In this document: piece after piece, positions 1-8,662 of the stretch
Layout: every line of letters begins with the position of its first letter
Numbering within the stretch: position 1 is the stretch's first letter
DNA from: JAXMCI01 sp046349435
GTDB taxonomy: Bacteria > Pseudomonadota > Alphaproteobacteria > Dongiales > Dongiaceae
Assembly: GCA_046349435.1 (NCBI GenBank)
Contig: JAXMCI010000004.1
Location: forward strand, 190,125 to 254,124
Reading direction: 5' to 3'
DNA length: 64,000 bases
Notes under the pieces: model-generated
The model's database searches: none
What the model saw: only the letters and a program-made list of their open reading frames with translations
What the model was told of the DNA's origin: nothing
Made by a program: the position numbers and the translations under genes

Positions 1-1
1 C

Positions 2-1198
2 GTCACGCCGTGGGGCACCGTGCTGTCGGGCGAGGAGGGCTCGGCCGACTATCACGGCGGCGACCCCAAGGGGTTGCCGGAGGCGAAGCTGCTCGAGCGG
101 CACGGCTACGAGGGGGGCGACATTTATGGCTGGGCCCGCTTCCACGACCGCTTCGACGTCGCGAAGGAGCCGAACGAGCCGAACCGCTTCGAGTGGGTGG
201 TCGAGATCGATCCCTACGATCCGGCGGCCCGGCCGGTCAAGCGCACCGCGCTCGGCCGCTTCAACCACGAGGCGGCGCAGACGGTGCTGAACAAGGACGG
301 TCGCGTCGTCGTCTATCTCGGCGACGATACCCGCTTCGAGTATCTCTACCGGTTCGTCAGCAAGGGCAGGGTCGATCCGGCCGATCCGAAGGCCAATGCC
401 GGCCTGCTCGACGAGGGCACGCTGTCGGTCGCCCGCTTCGGCACCGACTCGGTCGAGTGGCTGCCGCTGGTCCAGGGCCAGGGGCCGCTGACCGCGGCCA
501 ACGGCTTCGCGACCCAGGCCGACCTGCTGATCCGCACCCGGCTGGCCGCCGACCTGCTGAAGCCGACGCCGATGGACCGGCCGGAGGATGTCGAGGTCGA
601 CCCGGTGACCGGCCGCGTCTACGTCGTGCTGACCAACAACACCAAGCGCAAGCCGGACCAGGTCGACGGCCCCAACCCGCGCCCGGACAACAAGTACGGG
701 CAGATCCTGGAGCTGGTCCCGCCGGGCGATGCGGGCGCGCTCGACCATGCCGCCGACCGCTTCGGGTGGAGCCTCTTCATCGTCGCCGGCGACCCGGCCA
801 AGCCGGACGAGAAGGCGCGGTATCACGAGGGGGTCACCGCCGATGGCTGGATCGTCAACCCCGACAACATCGCCTTCGACCCGCAGGGCCGGATGTGGAT
901 CGCCACCGACGGCGCGGTCAATTTCGACATGGCCGACGGGCTCTACGGCGTCGACACCGCGGGGCCGGGCCGGGCGCTGACCCGGCTCATCTACCTGGCA
1001 CCGCACGGGGCGGAGGTCACCGGCCCGGCCTTCACGCCGGACGGCGATACGCTGTTCCTCTCGGTGCAGCATCCGGGCGAGGATTCGAAGACGCTGGCCG
1101 AGGCGACCACGCGCTGGCCGGACTTCGATCCGAAGGTGCCGCCGCGTCCGGCGGTGGTGGTGATCACCCGCCAGGGCGGCGGCCCGATCGGTTCCTGA
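2..1198 (+). CDS. PhoX-family phosphatase (DUF839), 5' end outside window
   Basis: The reading frame is open from the first base of the window, so the N-terminus and any Tat signal are missing; about 398 residues remain. PhoX enzymes are exported, calcium- and iron-dependent alkaline phosphatases that release phosphate from organic esters. Family blocks seen in order are TPWGTVLSGEE near the start, GRFNHEAAQ, YLGDDTRFEYLYRF, RPEDVEVDP, DNIAFDPQGRMWIATDG and a late PAFTPDGDTLF block. The acidic residues in these blocks are the expected metal ligands of the beta-propeller. The family usually has Cys where this protein has Ser before the Glu-Glu pair. It is followed by a hairpin and a convergent cold-shock gene. 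Family assignment is firm; the substrate is inferred. Confidence 0.88.
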   Translation, partial: VTPWGTVLSGEEGSADYHGGDPKGLPEAKLLERHGYEGGDIYGWARFHDRFDVAKEPNEPNRFEWVVEIDPYDPAARPVKRTALGRFNHEAAQTVLNKDGRVVVYLGDDTRFEYLYRFVSKGRVDPADPKANAGLLDEGTLSVARFGTDSVEWLPLVQGQGPLTAANGFATQADLLIRTRLAADLLKPTPMDRPEDVEVDPVTGRVYVVLTNNTKRKPDQVDGPNPRPDNKYGQILELVPPGDAGALDHAADRFGWSLFIVAGDPAKPDEKARYHEGVTADGWIVNPDNIAFDPQGRMWIATDGAVNFDMADGLYGVDTAGPGRALTRLIYLAPHGAEVTGPAFTPDGDTLFLSVQHPGEDSKTLAEATTRWPDFDPKVPPRPAVVVITRQGGGPIGS

Positions 1199-1210
1199 CG
1201 GGCGCACCCG

Positions 1211-1249
1211 CGAAAACGAAAGGACCGGCCGGGTCGCCCCGGCCGGTCC
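1211..1249 (-). terminator. Rho-independent terminator of the cold-shock gene
   Basis: A perfect 12-bp stem (1222-1233 with 1238-1249) has a 4-base loop. Read on the minus strand it is followed by TTTCGTTTTC, as expected for a terminator of the gene ending at 1305. On the plus strand the run after the stem is not T-rich, so it serves the PhoX gene less well. A second GC-only hairpin lies at 1261-1282. Confidence 0.75.
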
Positions 1250-1304
1250 GATCGTTCGGCGGGCCGGCGGCGAGGCCGGCCCCTGGTGGCTTGCGTCGCG
1301 GGCC

Positions 1305-1514
1305 TCAGCCGACCACGGCGAGGTTCTCGGCCGACTGGCGGCCGTTGTCCCCCTTCTGGATCTCGAAGCTCAGCTTCTGCCCCTCGCGCAGGGTCTGCAG
1401 CCCGGCCCGCTCGACGGCGCTGATATGGACGAACACGTCCTTGGTGCCGCCTTCCGGCTGGATGAAACCGTAACCCTTCGTCGGGTTGAACCACTTGACC
1501 GTGCCAACAGGCAT
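1305..1514 (-). CDS. cspA: Cold-shock domain protein (CspA family)
   Basis: A 69-residue single-domain cold-shock protein beginning MPVGTVKWFNPTKGYGFI. Both RNA-binding motifs are present: RNP1 (KGYGFI) and RNP2 (VFVHI). Such proteins are OB-fold RNA chaperones that melt secondary structure in mRNA in the cytoplasm. The frame is open 18 codons further upstream, but the short form matches the family length and start. A promoter about 130 bp upstream gives a leader of roughly 120 nt, typical of cold-shock mRNAs. It is monocistronic and ends at a strong terminator. The symbol indicates family only; alphaproteobacteria carry several paralogues. Confidence 0.93.
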   Translation of the reverse strand: MPVGTVKWFNPTKGYGFIQPEGGTKDVFVHISAVERAGLQTLREGQKLSFEIQKGDNGRQSAENLAVVG

Positions 1515-1640
1515 TGGGCATCTCCGTAGTAAGCATCCCTGCCCCGGGGCAGGACGGGTCTCGAGCAATCGGGTTCGGGGAGGTCAGGACGCCAGACGGC
1601 GACGATCGGCTCGCACGGACCGAGGGATTGTCGAATAACC

Positions 1641-1668
1641 ATTATCCCTCGAAAGTTCGGGAAGACAA
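1641..1668 (-). promoter_or_regulatory. Sigma-70-like promoter for the cold-shock gene
   Basis: On the minus strand TTGTCT (1668-1663) is separated by 16 bp from GATAAT (1646-1641). This predicts transcription starting near 1633 and a 5' leader of about 120 nt before the ATG at 1514. The local sequence is AT-richer than its surroundings. Confidence 0.55.
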
Positions 1669-1786
1669 ACGGATTCAAGACTTGCTGCGGGGCGACCCCG
1701 GCCTGTCGCGGGTGCGACAGGAATCCTCGCCGTTGACGGCCCGGCCGCGGGCTCGTCATATGGCTGGGATGGAGGCCCAGCGCCGC

Positions 1787-1945
1787 ATGCGCGTCGTCCT
1801 GCTCCTGCTCACCGCCCTGTCGCTCTCGGGCTGCGCCGTCGCCGCGCTGCCCTGCCGGCTGACCGCCGACGTTGTCGAGGTGGTGCCGGTGGCCGGCGGC
1901 GCCGCCTCGACCCCGTTCAGCGCCTGTGCCAGCGCGATCGACTGA
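1787..1945 (+). CDS. Small lipoprotein, DUF6726-like
   Basis: A 52-residue protein with an N-terminal hydrophobic stretch and lipobox LSGC (Cys at residue 16), so it should be lipidated and held in the envelope. The mature part carries PCRLTADVVEVVPVAGG and ends in ACASAID, a pattern I associate with the small alphaproteobacterial family DUF6726, whose function is unknown. I chose the ATG at 1787 because GGAGG lies 11 nt upstream; ATGs at 1760 and 1769 are in frame and would only lengthen the signal sequence. Its last 20 bases overlap the start of the OmpA-family gene, which suggests translational coupling. Confidence 0.72.
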   Translation: MRVVLLLLTALSLSGCAVAALPCRLTADVVEVVPVAGGAASTPFSACASAID

Positions 1946-2522
1946 GCTCGCGGCGCTCGCCGCTTCGCTGCTGCTGCTCCTCGCCGGCGCGGCGCGGGGC
2001 GGCGACATCCAGCAGCCCGGCACGATCCAGCAGCCCAAGGGCAACTGGCAGGTGCCCGGCGAGATCCGCGCGCCGACGGGGAACTGGCAGGTGCCCGGCG
2101 AGATCCAGGTGCCGCGCGGCATCCAGGCGATCAGCAGCGACCGGTCCGGCTGCCAGCGCCGCTTCGACGTGCTGGGCGACGCGCTCTTCGCCTTCGACAA
2201 GGCGACGCTCGACCCCCGGGCCGAGGAGACGCTGGCCGTGCTCGGGCCGCAGCTCGCCGCGGCCGGCCCGCATCCGGCCAAGGTGGTCGGCCACACCGAC
2301 TCGATCGGCAGCGATTCCTACAACCAGCGCCTCAGCGAGCGGCGCGCCGCCGCGGTCCGGGACTGGCTGGTGGCGCACCAATATCTCGCCGCCGGCACGC
2401 CGGCCAGCGGCCGAGGCCGGCTCGACCCGGTCGCCCCGAACCGCAAGCCCGACGGCAGCGACGACCCCGCCGGCCGGCAGAAGAACCGCCGCGTCGAGGT
2501 GCTGGTCGACGGCTGCGGCTGA
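1926..2522 (+). CDS. OmpA-family peptidoglycan-associated outer-membrane protein
   Basis: A 198-residue protein starting with GTG at 1926. Residues 1-25 form a signal peptide (LAALAASLLLLLAGAARG). Residues 26-70 are a low-complexity segment in which GNWQVPGEI occurs twice among IQQP/IQVP units. Residues 80-198 are an OmpA/MotB-type domain: ALFAFDKATLDPRAEETL, VVGHTDSIGSDSYNQRLSERRA and a closing NRRVEVLV, which contain the Asp and Arg that bind diaminopimelate in this fold. It probably links the envelope to peptidoglycan. It starts inside the upstream lipoprotein gene and ends 9 bp before the next gene. The longer in-frame start at 1872 lacks a credible signal peptide. Confidence 0.85.
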   Translation: MPARSTELAALAASLLLLLAGAARGGDIQQPGTIQQPKGNWQVPGEIRAPTGNWQVPGEIQVPRGIQAISSDRSGCQRRFDVLGDALFAFDKATLDPRAEETLAVLGPQLAAAGPHPAKVVGHTDSIGSDSYNQRLSERRAAAVRDWLVAHQYLAAGTPASGRGRLDPVAPNRKPDGSDDPAGRQKNRRVEVLVDGCG

Positions 2523-2531
2523 GGAGGAGCG

Positions 2532-4593
2532 ATGGACGCCTCGCACGCCGCCGCGGCCGGGCCGGCGCGCCGCGCCGACCCGTTGCTGCAGCCGCTGCGC
2601 ATCAAGGGGCTGATGCTGCGCAACCGTGTCATGAGCACCAGCCACGCCTCGGCGCTCGACGAGGGCGGGCTGCCGACCGAGCGCTACCAGCGCTACCACG
2701 AGGAGAAGGCGCGCGGCGGGCTGGCGCTCACCATGTTCGGCGGCTCGGCCATGGTGTCGCGCGATTCGAGCTGGGGCGGCGGCCAGGTCGACCTCGCGAC
2801 CGACGCGGTGATCCCGCACCTCGCCGCCTTCTCGGAGCGCGTCCATCGCCACGGCGCCGCCCTGATGTGCCAGATCTCGCATCTCGGGCGCCGCGGCGAC
2901 GCGATGAGCTGGAACTGGCTGCCGACCCTGGCGCCGTCGCCGATCCGCGAGACCCGCCACCGCAACATCCCGCGCGCGATGGACCGCCACGACATCGACC
3001 GCGTCGTCGCCGAGTACGCCGAGGCCGCGCTGCGCTGCCGCGAGGGCGGGCTCGATGGCGTCGAGACGGTGACCGGCGGCCATCTCGTCGGCCAGTTCCT
3101 CTCGCCGCGCACCAACCGGCGCGCGGACGGCTTCGGCGGCTCGCTCGCCAACCGGGCACGCTTCGGCCTGATGGTGCACGAGGCGATCCGGCGCCGGGTC
3201 GGCGACGACTTCCTGGTCGGCATCCGCTTCGTCGTCGACGAGGACATCGCGGACGGCATCGGCTCCGACGAGTGCCTGGCGATCGCCCGCCTCTTAGAGC
3301 AGGCCGGGCACATCGACTTCTTCAATTGCATCTTCGGCCGGATGGACACCGACCTGGCGCTGGCCGAGCACAACATGCCCGGCATGTCGCAGCCGCTCGC
3401 CCCGTTCCTGAAGCCGGTCGGCGCCTTCAGGAAGGAAGTCCGCCTGCCGGTGTTCCACGCGGCGCGCATCACCGACCTCGCCACCGCTCGCTTCGCGCTC
3501 GCCGAGGGCCTGCTCGACATGGTGGCGATGACCCGCGCGCACATCGCCGATCCCCATCTCGTCGCCAAGCTCGCCCGCGGCGAGGAGGCGCGCATCCGGC
3601 CCTGCGTCGGCGCCTCCTTCTGCCTCTACAAGAAGGTCGCCTGCATCCACAACCCGGCGACCAGCCGCGAGCAGAGCCTGCCGCAGATCGTCGAGCGCGC
3701 CGCCCGGCCGGGCCGGCGCGTCGTGGTGGTCGGCGGCGGCCCCGGCGGGCTCGAGGCGGCCCGCGTCGCCGCCGAGCGCGGCCACCGCGTCCTGCTGCTC
3801 GAGGCGGGCGCGCGGCTCGGCGGCCAGATCCTGCTCGCGGCGCGCGCCGGCTGGCGGCGCGACCTCGTCGCCATCGCCGACTGGCGCGCCGCCGAGCTGG
3901 AGCGCCTCGGCGTCGAGGTCCGGCTGAGCTGCTGGGCGGAGGCCGAGGACGTGCTGCGCGAGGCGCCCGACGCGGTCATCGTCGCCACCGGCGGCGTGCC
4001 GGACACCGGCTGGCTCGAGGGCGCGGAGCATTGCAGCACGGTGTGGGACGTGCTCGCCGACCCGGCCCGCGCCAAGGACGACGTGCTCGTCTATGACGGC
4101 ACCGGCCGGCACGAGGCGGTGTCCTGCGCGCTGCAGCTCGCCGGCAGCGGCCGCCAGGTCCGCTTCGTCACCATCGAGGAGCACCTCGCTCCCGAGATGG
4201 CCTATACGGACCGCGCCGTCTATCGCAAGCAGTTCGCCGAGCGCCGCATTGCGGTGACCTTCGAGCACGAGCTCGTCCGCGTGCGCCCCGAGGGCAACCG
4301 CCTGGTCGCCAGCTTCCGCAGCGACCTCACCGGCGAGATCCTGGAGATGCCGGCCGCCGAGGTGGTCGTCGAGCACGGCACCGTGCCGGCCGACGATCTC
4401 TTCCACGCGCTGCGCCCGCGGTCGGCGAACGACGGCGTCACCGACCTCGAGGCGCTGCTGGCCGGCCGCCCGCAACACGCCGTCGCCGCCGCCGGCGGGC
4501 GGCTTCGAGCTGCACCGCATCGGCGACGCGGTCACCAGCCGCAACATCCACACCGCGATCTACGACGCGCTCCGCCTCTGCATGGCGCTGTAG
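2532..4593 (+). CDS. Old-yellow-enzyme/trimethylamine-dehydrogenase-type oxidoreductase, frameshifted
   Basis: About 686 residues. The N-terminal FMN TIM barrel (1-350) carries GHLVGQFLSPRTNRRADGFGGS. A Cys-containing segment follows near 357-370, then an FAD/NAD(P) domain starting RRVVVVGGGPGGLEAA (about 395). Relatives include 2,4-dienoyl-CoA reductase and trimethylamine dehydrogenase. The iron-sulphur segment reads CVGASFCLYKKVAC, with three Cys where the family normally has four, so the 4Fe-4S cluster may be altered or absent. The total length is 3n+1: one extra G near 4497-4500 throws the frame off, and removing it restores GGFELHRIGDAV and a natural end at the TAG at 4591. Without that correction the frame would run into the next gene. 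GGAGGAG precedes the ATG. The substrate is unknown. Confidence 0.82.
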
Positions 4594-4606
4594 GCCGCCG
4601 CAAGCC

Positions 4607-4665
4607 GGATGCCCGGGTCGAGCCCGGGCATCCTTCCTTTGTCATCGCCGGGCTTGACCCGGCGA
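4607..4665. repeat. Alphaproteobacterial double-palindrome repeat, probable terminator
   Basis: Two adjacent hairpins: an 11-bp stem at 4607-4617/4623-4633, followed by TTCCTTT, and an 8-bp stem at 4645-4652/4658-4665. The second is the dispersed element whose translation reads VIAGLDPAIQ, common between genes in this class. Its place after the oxidoreductase gene fits a terminator. Confidence 0.7.
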
Positions 4666-4811
4666 TCCAGGGCAACCGCACCGGCCGCCCCGACATCGTA
4701 TGGTGGGGGCCGGCGCGCCGTGGCACGCGACGACCGCTGGGCGCGCTCGCGCGGTGTGGTAGCCTGACTCCGACCGCCGGACCGGCCGGCTCTGCACAAG
4801 GCGAGCACCCC

Positions 4812-5801
4812 ATGAAGATCGGCATCCTCGGCGCGGGCTTCATGGGCCTCACCCATGCCCAGTCCTATGCCAAGATCCCCGGCGTCAGCATCGCGGCGGT
4901 ATCCTCGCGCCATCTCGACAAGGCCGAGAAGCTCGCTGGCGCGTACGGCGCGCGCGCGACCACCGACGACCGCTCGATCGTCGAGGACCCGTCGATCGAC
5001 GCGATCAGCAACACGCTGCCGACGCACCTGCACGCGGACCTGACGATCGCCGCGCTCCGGGCCGGCAAGCACGTGCTGCTCGAGAAGCCGCTGGTGCTCC
5101 AGGCCGCCGACGCCGAGGGCATGCTCGCCGCCGTGCGCGAGACCAGCCGGATCCTGATGATCGCGCATGTCCTGCGCTTCTGGGGCGAGTACGTCTCGCT
5201 CGTCGAGCTCGTCCATTCCGGCAAGCTCGGCAAGCCGCTCTCGGCGACCGCGGCGCGGCTGTCGCAGCCGCCGGCCTGGTCGGACTGGCCGCTCGACCCG
5301 GCGATGAGCGGCGGCGCCGTGCTGGACCTCTGCGTCCACGATTTCGACACGCTCAACTGGCTGCTCGGCGCGCCGCGGTCGGTCTATGCCCGCGGCCGCG
5401 AGCGGCTGCCCGGCCTGTGGAACGACGTGCACGCGATCGTCGACTACGGCGCCGCCAACGGCATGGTCGATGGCTGCCTCGTGATGCCGCGGGACTGGCC
5501 GTTCACCTCGGCCCTGAAGGTGCTCTGCGAGGGCGGCGTGGTCGAGCTGCTGTTCCGCGCCGGCGGCGTCAGCGTCGAGATGGGCGGCGGCACGTCGCTG
5601 CTGGTGCACGAGCCCGGCAAGGCCTGGAAGCTGCCGCCCAAGCCCGGCAACGCCTACGACAACCAGGCCGAGTACTTCGTCGATTGCGTGCGCCGGGGCG
5701 TGCAGCCCGTGCTCGGCACGCCGGAGCAGGCGCGGCTCGCGGTGGCGGTGGCGAACGCGGCGCGGCGCTCGCTGGAGAGCGGCGAGGTGGCGAGGCTGTA
5801 G
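4812..5801 (+). CDS. Gfo/Idh/MocA-family NAD(P)-dependent dehydrogenase
   Basis: A 329-residue protein with an N-terminal Rossmann fold (MKIGILGAGFMG, residues 1-12) and the family signature Lys in LLEKPLVL (about residues 93-100). A C-terminal alpha/beta domain contains GGAVLDLCVHDFDTLNWLLG, whose His and Asp are the usual catalytic partners. These enzymes oxidise or isomerise sugars and inositols. The start ATG at 4812 fits the family N-terminus. The gene has its own intergenic region downstream of the repeat at 4607-4665, so it may be transcribed separately from the preceding gene. The substrate cannot be told from sequence. Confidence 0.88.
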   Translation: MKIGILGAGFMGLTHAQSYAKIPGVSIAAVSSRHLDKAEKLAGAYGARATTDDRSIVEDPSIDAISNTLPTHLHADLTIAALRAGKHVLLEKPLVLQAADAEGMLAAVRETSRILMIAHVLRFWGEYVSLVELVHSGKLGKPLSATAARLSQPPAWSDWPLDPAMSGGAVLDLCVHDFDTLNWLLGAPRSVYARGRERLPGLWNDVHAIVDYGAANGMVDGCLVMPRDWPFTSALKVLCEGGVVELLFRAGGVSVEMGGGTSLLVHEPGKAWKLPPKPGNAYDNQAEYFVDCVRRGVQPVLGTPEQARLAVAVANAARRSLESGEVARL

Positions 5802-5902
5802 TGGCTAAGCTCAGGGTCGAGCCCTTCCGGGCGCCGGTCGAGCCGGCACGAAGCGGTCCGGCGTCGGCCATCCGCATCCTTCCGCGGAAATAGGGCCGCG
5901 CT

Positions 5903-6922
5903 CTAGCGCGCCGGCTCGCCGCCGGCGCGAATTCGACGCGAGAAGTCGGCCGCCATATCGGCGGCCCGGGCGCGCGCGTTGACGTGGGCCCGTTCCTGCA
6001 ATTCCGCGAACGACAGGCCCTTCGCATCCAGCTTGCCCTGCTCGTACAGGTACTCCGGCACATGGCCGCTGGCCAGGATCTTCCAGCTCAACGGCACGCC
6101 CCCGGGGTTGACCCGGCTGTTCATCCAGATGCCGGTCGTGCAGTTGGTCGTCAGCGTGTTGTAGAACTCGGGTTGCGTCTGGAGCGCGTTGAGCTTGCGC
6201 ATGTACTCCAGGAACAGCCGCCGCTTGGCCTCGATCGAAGAATCGGTCCGATAGACGTACACGTCCTCCGGCGGATCGCGGCGATAGTTGGTGCGCAACC
6301 GGATGACGTCGCGCTCGTCGGCCACGATGTAGATGAGCTCGTACTGCCGGAAGAGGCCCTTGAGCGTCGAGTAGGTCTCTCCTTTCGGCTTGCGGACCTC
6401 GATGGAGATCGCCAGGTAGTCGCCCGTGGCAAAGCCGAAGCTGACGAAAACATGGGCGATCGCCGGCCCCATCCAGTAGGAGGTGACGATGTCCAGCGAT
6501 CGCAGCTCCCGCAGATCGAACGTCTTGTCGTAATAGGCGGGCGTGTAGTCGGTCTCGCTCCGGTAATCGAAGTTCCGGATGTTGTGAACGGTGACCTTGT
6601 CGCCGTCGATGGTGGCGCGGGCGAGCACCGCCAGATCCGTCTGCCAGTTGCGGTCGTTGGTCGGCTCGAGGCCCCACCACCGCACCGCGAGGCCCGCACA
6701 GAGCACGACATAGACGCCGATCGCACGCCAGCGCCACCGGCGCACGAAAAGCGCCACCAGCGTCGCCACCCCAGCCAGGGCGAAGCCGGCCACCAGCCCC
6801 GCGCGCAACAGGCTGCCGCGTGGCCCCGCATAGTCGAGGAAGAGGGCGCCCCAGGTCCCGGTCCCGGCAACCAGGAGAGCCAGGGCGGCAAGCCCGGCAG
6901 CCCTGGCCAATCGTTGGAGCAT
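5903..6922 (-). CDS. DUF4105 (Lnb N-terminal periplasmic domain) membrane protein
   Basis: About 339 residues. Three hydrophobic segments lie in the first 110 residues (LAGLAALALLVAG region, GLVAGFALAGVATLVALFV, IGVYVVLCAGLAV). They are followed by a soluble domain opening with NDRNWQTDLAVLARATIDGD and continuing VHNIRNFDYRSE, the hallmark of DUF4105. The domain also has a conserved NCTTG motif (Asn-Cys-Thr-Thr), suggesting a papain-like hydrolase acting outside the membrane. The start is uncertain: the ATG at 6922 lies 31 nt after the upstream gene ends, and in-frame codons exist further up. It is the last gene of the envelope-hydrolase operon. Confidence 0.8.
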   Translation of the reverse strand: MLQRLARAAGLAALALLVAGTGTWGALFLDYAGPRGSLLRAGLVAGFALAGVATLVALFVRRWRWRAIGVYVVLCAGLAVRWWGLEPTNDRNWQTDLAVLARATIDGDKVTVHNIRNFDYRSETDYTPAYYDKTFDLRELRSLDIVTSYWMGPAIAHVFVSFGFATGDYLAISIEVRKPKGETYSTLKGLFRQYELIYIVADERDVIRLRTNYRRDPPEDVYVYRTDSSIEAKRRLFLEYMRKLNALQTQPEFYNTLTTNCTTGIWMNSRVNPGGVPLSWKILASGHVPEYLYEQGKLDAKGLSFAELQERAHVNARARAADMAADFSRRIRAGGEPAR

Positions 6923-6953
6923 GCCGCGCACGGTCTCGCTCTGCCGTTCCCGG

Positions 6954-8291
6954 CTAGTGCGCCGCGCCGCTGGCGCCTTTCGCCGGTATTCGCCAGAAGG
7001 GCTTCTCATCCGGTTCCAGCGCCCGGCCGGGGTCGTCGGGACCGAGCCCGTAGCGCAGCAATGCGACCAGATCGGAGCTGACCTCGGGATTGGTGACGAA
7101 GTAGCTGTGGCCGATCAGGTCGGTCTTGCCCTGAACCTCTATGACGTCGACGAACCCGATCGCGCGCAGGTGCTCGAGCTGGTCCGGCGTGAACGAGCCC
7201 TTCTCCATGCGCCCGAGCCTGACAAGGCTGCCGAACAGCCAGCCGGACGTGGCGAGCGCCTTGTCCTCGGGCGAGACGTAGAGCGTGGTGTGAACCTGCT
7301 GGGTCTCCAGGACCACCCTCGGGTTCGGCGCCGGGCCGTAGGGTATGTCGGGGTCGGACCACACCTTGAAGACCTTGGCGACGGCGACATCGGGATCGAG
7401 GTCAGGAGCCATCAGCACGACGTTGGCGACCTTGAAGCGCTGCGCGATGGTGGTTTGCTGCATGTAGGCCTCGACGTTCAGGTCGGACAATGCCGCCAGC
7501 AGGATGTCCGTCCCGCGGCTGTGGGCGATCAGGTGAATCTTCTGCAGCCCGGGGGTCCCGGCGATCGCCCGGATCGTCTTGCGCAGGTGCTCGACGGCAA
7601 ACAAGCTCGACTCGTAGTCCTCCTCGTACCCGAACAGCACTCCGCGCGTCCCGGCCGCGGGCCAGGTGAATATCCCGCACACGAACTCGCGGCCGAGGAA
7701 GTGGCACAGCTCGCCCATCGTCAGCGCTGCATCCTGAAAGGTGTTGTCGACGCCGTGAACGAACAGCACGACCTCCTTGCGAGGGCTGGCGGCGAGGCGC
7801 CGCGCGACCTCGGCCTGCAGGGCCCGCGTGGCGGCCTCGTGCGCATCGACGACCGCGGGGGCACGCGTGAGCCCGGCTCCGGTCACGGCGAGCCCGTAGG
7901 GAATCGGCGGGAACCGCCCGATCTCCCGTGTCGGCCCGAGCGTGAGGTCGATCGAAGGCGTCCGCTCGGGCTCCAGGCTCTGCTTCGCCAGCGCGTCCCA
8001 CGTCATGCCCTCGCCGAACAGGACTGTCGTCGAGCCGAATGCCTCCGAGCGCGACCGCTCCGATGTGTACGGCTCCGGCTGGTCGGGACCCTGGGCCGGG
8101 GCGCGGTCGGTGATGTACAGCAGGTCCAGAGGGGGAGTCCGGAGAGCCGCGGTCTCCTCGGTGAACAGCGGCTTTGCCTGCGCCCCGGTATATAGCGACG
8201 GCGTCGGCATCATCGGATGCGTGCCTGTGCATCCGGCGAGGCCGAGCAGCCCGGCGAGCGCAATCGCCGTCGGGAAGCGGGTCGCGGGCAT
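6954..8291 (-). CDS. DUF900-type alpha/beta-hydrolase lipoprotein
   Basis: A 445-residue protein. The ATG at 8291 gives a textbook lipoprotein signal (MPATRFPTAIALAGLLGLAGC, lipid Cys at 21). The core has DLLYITDRAP, EVVLFVHGVDNTFQDA, FTWPAAGT and HLIAHSRGTDILLAAL; the Ser in AHSRG is the expected nucleophile. This matches the esterase/lipase-like DUF900 family (COG4782). It is probably anchored in the periplasm or outer membrane. The frame stays open upstream to 8585 through a stretch that looks like a different membrane protein, treated separately. It sits between the sulfatase and the DUF4105 gene on the same strand. Confidence 0.85.
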   Translation of the reverse strand: MPATRFPTAIALAGLLGLAGCTGTHPMMPTPSLYTGAQAKPLFTEETAALRTPPLDLLYITDRAPAQGPDQPEPYTSERSRSEAFGSTTVLFGEGMTWDALAKQSLEPERTPSIDLTLGPTREIGRFPPIPYGLAVTGAGLTRAPAVVDAHEAATRALQAEVARRLAASPRKEVVLFVHGVDNTFQDAALTMGELCHFLGREFVCGIFTWPAAGTRGVLFGYEEDYESSLFAVEHLRKTIRAIAGTPGLQKIHLIAHSRGTDILLAALSDLNVEAYMQQTTIAQRFKVANVVLMAPDLDPDVAVAKVFKVWSDPDIPYGPAPNPRVVLETQQVHTTLYVSPEDKALATSGWLFGSLVRLGRMEKGSFTPDQLEHLRAIGFVDVIEVQGKTDLIGHSYFVTNPEVSSDLVALLRYGLGPDDPGRALEPDEKPFWRIPAKGASGAAH

Positions 8292-8585
8292 CGACCAGAT
8301 CATGTCGGCAGCGCAGGTGATCCTGTCCGCGGTGACGCGGGTCCAGCGGATGGCTGGAAGCCTTGCCGCCCGGAACATTGCGATGAGCCCGACGAGTCCG
8401 CTGAGCAGCAGAAGGCAGCCGACATGGAGGCCGGCGGCGAGCGTTGCGGCGGCCCGCGCAGCGAGGATGGCAATGCCGGGAACGATGGTGACTGCGCCCT
8501 CAAGGAGGAAGCGGCGCCGGCGAGTACCAGGCACCTCCCCGGCCGCATTCTGCGTCGCGTGCGGACCTGGACCGTGGGGCACCAT
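8292..8585 (-). pseudogene. Possible HdeD-like (DUF308) remnant fused in frame to the lipoprotein gene
   Basis: This segment is in frame with the downstream lipoprotein. It encodes two hydrophobic helices (FLLEGAVTIVPGIAILAAR and VGCLLLLSGLVGLIAMFRAAR) spaced and worded like part of an HdeD-family acid-resistance membrane protein, which normally has six helices over about 180 residues. Only about one third of such a protein is present. An internal lipoprotein signal after it would be meaningless in a fusion, so I treat it as a remnant. The alternative is that the true start is the ATG at 8585. Confidence 0.4.
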
Positions 8586-8609
8586 CTGATCGTCCCTGTT
8601 GACGGATCG

Positions 8610-8637
8610 GCGGCCGGCCGCCGGCGCGGCCGGCCGC
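8610..8637. terminator. Strong GC hairpin after the sulfatase gene
   Basis: A perfect 11-bp stem (8610-8620 with 8627-8637) around a 6-base loop lies 26 bp past the sulfatase stop. There is no T run on either side, so it may be an mRNA-stabilising or weak terminating structure within the operon. Confidence 0.45.
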
Positions 8638-8662
8638 TGTTGTCGGGTTGCCTCGACGGTCG

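Noticed and set aside
1917..3179. Long minus-strand frame opposite the OmpA and oxidoreductase genes
   Set aside because: High-GC shadow frame rich in Arg, Ala and His with no family match; the plus strand has clear domains and ribosome-binding sites.
2532..5801. A 1,089-residue flavoenzyme-Gfo/Idh fusion protein
   Set aside because: The join passes through an intergenic palindrome and a G-rich spacer, and a one-base correction separates the two genes cleanly.
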